Assembly (NCBI GenBank): GCA_900550595.1
Contig: URTB01000041.1
Coordinates: 1 to 9,157 of the forward strand
Direction: 5' to 3'
DNA: 9,157 bases
Origin: an uncultured Collinsella sp.
GTDB lineage: Bacteria; Actinomycetota; Coriobacteriia; Coriobacteriales; Coriobacteriaceae
The first letter of the stretch is position 1, and each line of letters starts with the position of its first letter. Of the stretch, positions 6,814-9,157 are shown piece by piece. A program made the translations under genes and the position numbers. Below the pieces are notes generated by a model. The model did no database searches, had not been told where the DNA came from, and saw only the letters and a list, made by a program, of their open reading frames with translations.

Positions 6814-8388
6814 ATGGGAAAGAACAAGGATAAGATGGTCAAGCCCGCAGTGGACAAGACGCCCAAAGGCATGAAGGTCGATAAGGCCGTCAAGAAGCTC
6901 CGCAAGCTCGAGGGCAAGCTGTGGACCCGCGAGTACCTGCTCAAGATTGCCGAGTTTGACGGCGCGACCATTGCCCCCGCCAACGGCGCCGCAGCGCGCG
7001 CCGATGCTATGGGCACCCTTGCCGGCGAACATCACAAGCTCCTGACCAGCAAAAAGTCCGTTGAGCTCGTGCTCTCTCTCGCGCGTGAGACGGTCGCCGA
7101 CGGCAAGATCGACGACCCGCAGCTGCTCGACGAGATCCGTGTGCTCGGCCGCGATCAACGCGAGGCCAGCGCCATCCCCACTGAAGAGGCCGAGGCCTGG
7201 ACCAGGCTCACCTGCGAGGCCGATGCCGTGTGGCACAAAGCCAAAGCAGCCAACGACTGGGCGAGCTTTGAACCCTATGTGGACAAGATCGTCTGCCAGC
7301 TCAAGCATCAGGCCGAGCTCATGGACCCCAAGCGCGACCCATACGATGTTTGGCTCGACCAGTACGAGCGCGGCCTTTCTGCCAAGAGCTTCGACGCGTT
7401 TTGCGACGAAGTCAAGGCCACGGTCGTGCCACTCGTGCACGCCATCGGCGAGCGCGGCCAGCAGCCCGCTGCCGACTTTCTGCATGCCCGCGTGCCCGAG
7501 GCCGCCCAGCGCGCCATGAGCTTCGACCTGATGAAGCTCGTCGGCCTGGACCTGGACGACACCACGCTTGCCTTTACCGAGCATCCGTTTAGCGAGGGCT
7601 TCTCGGCGGGCGACGCGCGCATCGCGACGCACATCTATGAGGACGACTGCATCTCCAACGTCTACAGCATCATCCACGAGGCCGGTCACACCATGTACGA
7701 GCTGGGCGTGAACCCCGCCTATGCGCGCACCTGTCTGGAGGGCGGCACCTCCATGGGCATCCACGAGAGCCAGAGCCGCTTTTTCGAGAACACAGTGGGT
7801 CGCAGCCGCGCCTTTATGGGACCGCTGCTCGAGGTACTGCGCCGTCACGCGCCCGAGGTTTACGGCAGCGTGGACGAAGACACGCTCTACCGCGCCGTGA
7901 ACATCGCGCAGCCGTCGCTGATCCGTACCGAGGCCGACGAGCTCACCTACCCGCTGCATATTATGGTGCGCTACCAGATTGAGCGCATGCTGTTTGCCGG
8001 CGAGGCCACAGCCAAGGACATCCCCGCGCTTTGGAATCGCTTTATGGACGAGTACCTGGGCATTCCCGTTCCCGACGACACGCGCGGCTGCCTGCAGGAT
8101 ACGCACTGGAGCGGCGGCTCGTTTGGCTACTTCCCCACGTATGCGCTGGGCAGCGCCTACGATGCCATGTTTGTGCCGGCTATGTGCCGCGACGGCGTCG
8201 ACCTCACCGGCGCCTGCGCGAGCGGCGATTTGGGACCCGTCCGCGCCTGGCTCGGCGAGCACATTTGGCAGTGGGGCCGCGCCAAGGACGCGCCGGAGCT
8301 CATCAAGGGCGCGTGCGGCATGGCGTTCGATGCCCGCTACTACTGCAGCTACCTGCAGGACAAGTTCACCACGCTGTACGAGCTGTAA
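6814..8388 (+). CDS. Carboxypeptidase M32 (thermostable carboxypeptidase Taq family)
   Basis: This zinc metallocarboxypeptidase removes C-terminal amino acids from peptides. No signal peptide is visible, so it probably acts in the cytoplasm in peptide turnover. The 524 residues compare with about 500 for the family. M32 motifs appear in order: HPF (257-259), DARIA (267-271, canonical DxRxT with the Thr replaced by Ala), the zinc motif HEAGH (288-292), HESQ (317-320) containing the likely third zinc ligand Glu318, IRTEAD (370-375) and GCLQDTHW (425-432), followed by FGYFPTYALG. The first 35 or so residues are lysine-rich and hydrophilic, and the early tryptophan-containing WD segment common in the family reads FDGATIAPANG here. 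The ATG at 6814 has AAGGA (6803-6807) 6 nt upstream. The gene is monocistronic, divergent from the pheST leader, and ends at the hairpin terminator at 8414. I found no convincing promoter in 6700-6800. Confidence 0.96.
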   Translation: MGKNKDKMVKPAVDKTPKGMKVDKAVKKLRKLEGKLWTREYLLKIAEFDGATIAPANGAAARADAMGTLAGEHHKLLTSKKSVELVLSLARETVADGKIDDPQLLDEIRVLGRDQREASAIPTEEAEAWTRLTCEADAVWHKAKAANDWASFEPYVDKIVCQLKHQAELMDPKRDPYDVWLDQYERGLSAKSFDAFCDEVKATVVPLVHAIGERGQQPAADFLHARVPEAAQRAMSFDLMKLVGLDLDDTTLAFTEHPFSEGFSAGDARIATHIYEDDCISNVYSIIHEAGHTMYELGVNPAYARTCLEGGTSMGIHESQSRFFENTVGRSRAFMGPLLEVLRRHAPEVYGSVDEDTLYRAVNIAQPSLIRTEADELTYPLHIMVRYQIERMLFAGEATAKDIPALWNRFMDEYLGIPVPDDTRGCLQDTHWSGGSFGYFPTYALGSAYDAMFVPAMCRDGVDLTGACASGDLGPVRAWLGEHIWQWGRAKDAPELIKGACGMAFDARYYCSYLQDKFTTLYEL

Positions 8389-8413
8389 AGCCTAGGCAAC
8401 ACGCCAACGCAAA

Positions 8414-8449
8414 GGGGCGCCGCAGGATCTATCCGCGGCGCCCCCTTTT
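8414..8449 (+). terminator. Rho-independent terminator between the convergent M32 peptidase and glmM genes
   Basis: A perfect 10-bp stem, GGGGCGCCGC (8414-8423) and GCGGCGCCCC (8435-8444), encloses an 11-nt segment that can itself pair (GGA/TCC). C and then TTTT follow on the plus strand. In the minus direction the stem is followed by TTTGCG, so it may also stop glmM transcripts, though less well. It lies 25 nt after the M32 stop and 4 nt beyond the glmM stop. Confidence 0.88.
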
Positions 8450-8453
8450 CCAC

Positions 8454-9157
8454 CTAAGCCAGAGACCCGGCACTTGGAGCCGTTTGCAGCGTCGAGCAGT
8501 TACGCGGTTTGGTAAAACCGCGTAACTGCAGAGCTTCGAGTGCGGCGGCGATGCGCTTCATGGCGGCGTCGGCGGCGTTTTGGTCGGGGGCTTCGGCCAA
8601 AACGCGAATCACCGACTCGGTTCCGCTCTTGCGCACGAGCACGCGGCCCTCGCCCGCCAGCGACGCCTCGGCCTCGGCGATCGCATTCTGCACGCCCATG
8701 TTCTCGAGCGCGGCGTCCTTGTCGGCCACGCGCACGGCAACCTGCGCCTGCGGCAGTAGCTTGCACGGTGCCGTGAGCTGCGAGAGCGTCTCGCGCTCAG
8801 CGCGAATCACTTCCATCACGCGCAGCGAGGTCATAATGCCGTCGCCCGTGCGCTCGATATCGCCAAAGATCGTGTGGCCCGTCTGCTCGCCGCCCAGGCT
8901 GTAGCCGCCCTCGCGCATCTTGGCATACACATGACGGTCGCCCACGCCGCTGGTCACGGCACTCAGACCGGCAAGCTCCAGCGACTTGACCAGGCCAAAG
9001 TTGCTGGCGATCGTCGGCACCACGGTACCGCCCGAGAGGCGCCCGTGCTTGTTCAGGTACACGCCGCACACGTACAGGATCTGGTCGCCGTCGACCACGC
9101 GACCGCGCTCGTCCACGGCCAGGCAGCGGTCGGCATCGCCGTCGTAGGCAAAGCCCA
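8454..9157 (-). CDS. glmM: Phosphoglucosamine mutase GlmM, C-terminal part (5' end beyond window)
   Basis: This enzyme interconverts glucosamine-6-phosphate and glucosamine-1-phosphate on the way to UDP-GlcNAc for peptidoglycan. About 233 residues are visible, roughly the C-terminal half of a protein of about 450. From the right edge they include the metal-binding loop DGDADR, the VGDRHVYAKM region, the sugar-binding loop GGEQTGH (GlmM has GEQSGH here, while phosphomannomutases usually have GEMSGH) and the phosphate-binding loop RVLVRKSGTES. The usual GTEP reads GTES here. The active-site serine and the start lie outside the window. The family normally ends shortly after the AAALEAL helix, but this frame continues for about 24 residues through a 15-bp inverted repeat before TAG at 8454-8456. 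A related phosphohexomutase is the alternative. Confidence 0.93.
   Translation of the reverse strand, partial: GFAYDGDADRCLAVDERGRVVDGDQILYVCGVYLNKHGRLSGGTVVPTIASNFGLVKSLELAGLSAVTSGVGDRHVYAKMREGGYSLGGEQTGHTIFGDIERTGDGIMTSLRVMEVIRAERETLSQLTAPCKLLPQAQVAVRVADKDAALENMGVQNAIAEAEASLAGEGRVLVRKSGTESVIRVLAEAPDQNAADAAMKRIAAALEALQLRGFTKPRNCSTLQTAPSAGSLA
8496..8529. repeat. Perfect 15-bp inverted repeat with 4-nt loop in the 3' end of glmM
   Basis: The arms GCAGTTACGCGGTTT (8496-8510) and AAACCGCGTAACTGC (8515-8529) are exact reverse complements separated by GGTA. No T-run follows on either strand, so it does not look like a standard terminator. It lies inside the glmM frame and encodes part of the extra C-terminal tail. 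It may be a dispersed palindromic element, an mRNA-stabilising hairpin or a protein-binding site; the sequence alone does not decide. Confidence 0.9.

Noticed and set aside
6670..8262. A 530-codon open frame on the minus strand, antisense to the M32 carboxypeptidase.
   Set aside because: It has the same low-complexity antisense character, while the plus-strand frame carries every M32 motif. It also runs into the pheST leader without its own start context.
8496..8529. The glmM palindrome as a second copy of the operator at 2527-2554, since both contain GTTACG and CGTAAC.
   Set aside because: The distance between the half-sites differs (the GTTAC to GTAAC span is 28 bp here and 24 bp in the operator), the spacer is GC-rich, and it lies at the 3' end of a gene away from any promoter.
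8496..8529. The glmM palindrome as an integron attC or dif site.
   Set aside because: It lacks the RYYYAAC/GTTRRRY boxes of attC and has no resemblance to the dif consensus. No integrase is nearby.

Overview
The window is GC-rich (above 60% by eye), bacterial and densely coded. It holds six protein genes. Five lie on the minus strand (a three-gene metal-uptake operon, pheS and pheT, and the end of a glmM-type gene) and one on the plus strand (an M32 carboxypeptidase). GC content, the transcriptional T-box upstream of pheST and the protein sequences suggest a Gram-positive actinobacterial lineage. A gut Coriobacteriia member such as Collinsella is my best guess, but this is an impression that no marker gene here proves.

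Positions 1-2469 (minus strand, transcribed right to left) carry an energy-coupling-factor (ECF) transporter for a transition metal. The order is a CbiM/NikM substrate-binding membrane protein with a fused N-type C-terminal domain, then CbiQ, then the ATPase CbiO, which is cut by the left edge. Upstream of cbiM are a well-formed promoter (TTGTCG, 17 bp, extended -10 TATGAT) and, just after the predicted transcription start, a perfect 28-bp palindrome GTGTTACG-N12-CGTAACAC. This resembles recognition sites described for the nickel repressor NikR, so nickel is the favoured substrate and nickel-responsive repression the favoured control.

Positions 2575-6690 carry the phenylalanyl-tRNA synthetase operon: pheS (alpha), a 63-nt gap, then pheT (beta). 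Upstream of pheS is a full T-box leader with a UUC (Phe) specifier candidate, stem III, the conserved T-box sequence and an intrinsic terminator, so uncharged tRNA-Phe should induce the operon. A terminator-like hairpin after pheT physically overlaps the cbiM promoter.

Positions 6814-8388 (plus strand) encode a cytoplasmic M32 metallocarboxypeptidase, divergent from pheS. It converges with a phosphoglucosamine mutase gene (8454 to the right edge, minus strand), and a strong hairpin terminator lies between them. The 3' end of the mutase gene contains a perfect 15-bp inverted repeat with a 4-nt loop, which encodes part of an atypical C-terminal tail.

I found no mobile element, CRISPR array, tRNA or rRNA, and no clear candidate for an undescribed multi-gene system. 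The points most worth following up are the NikR-like operator, the terminator/promoter overlap and the palindrome in glmM.
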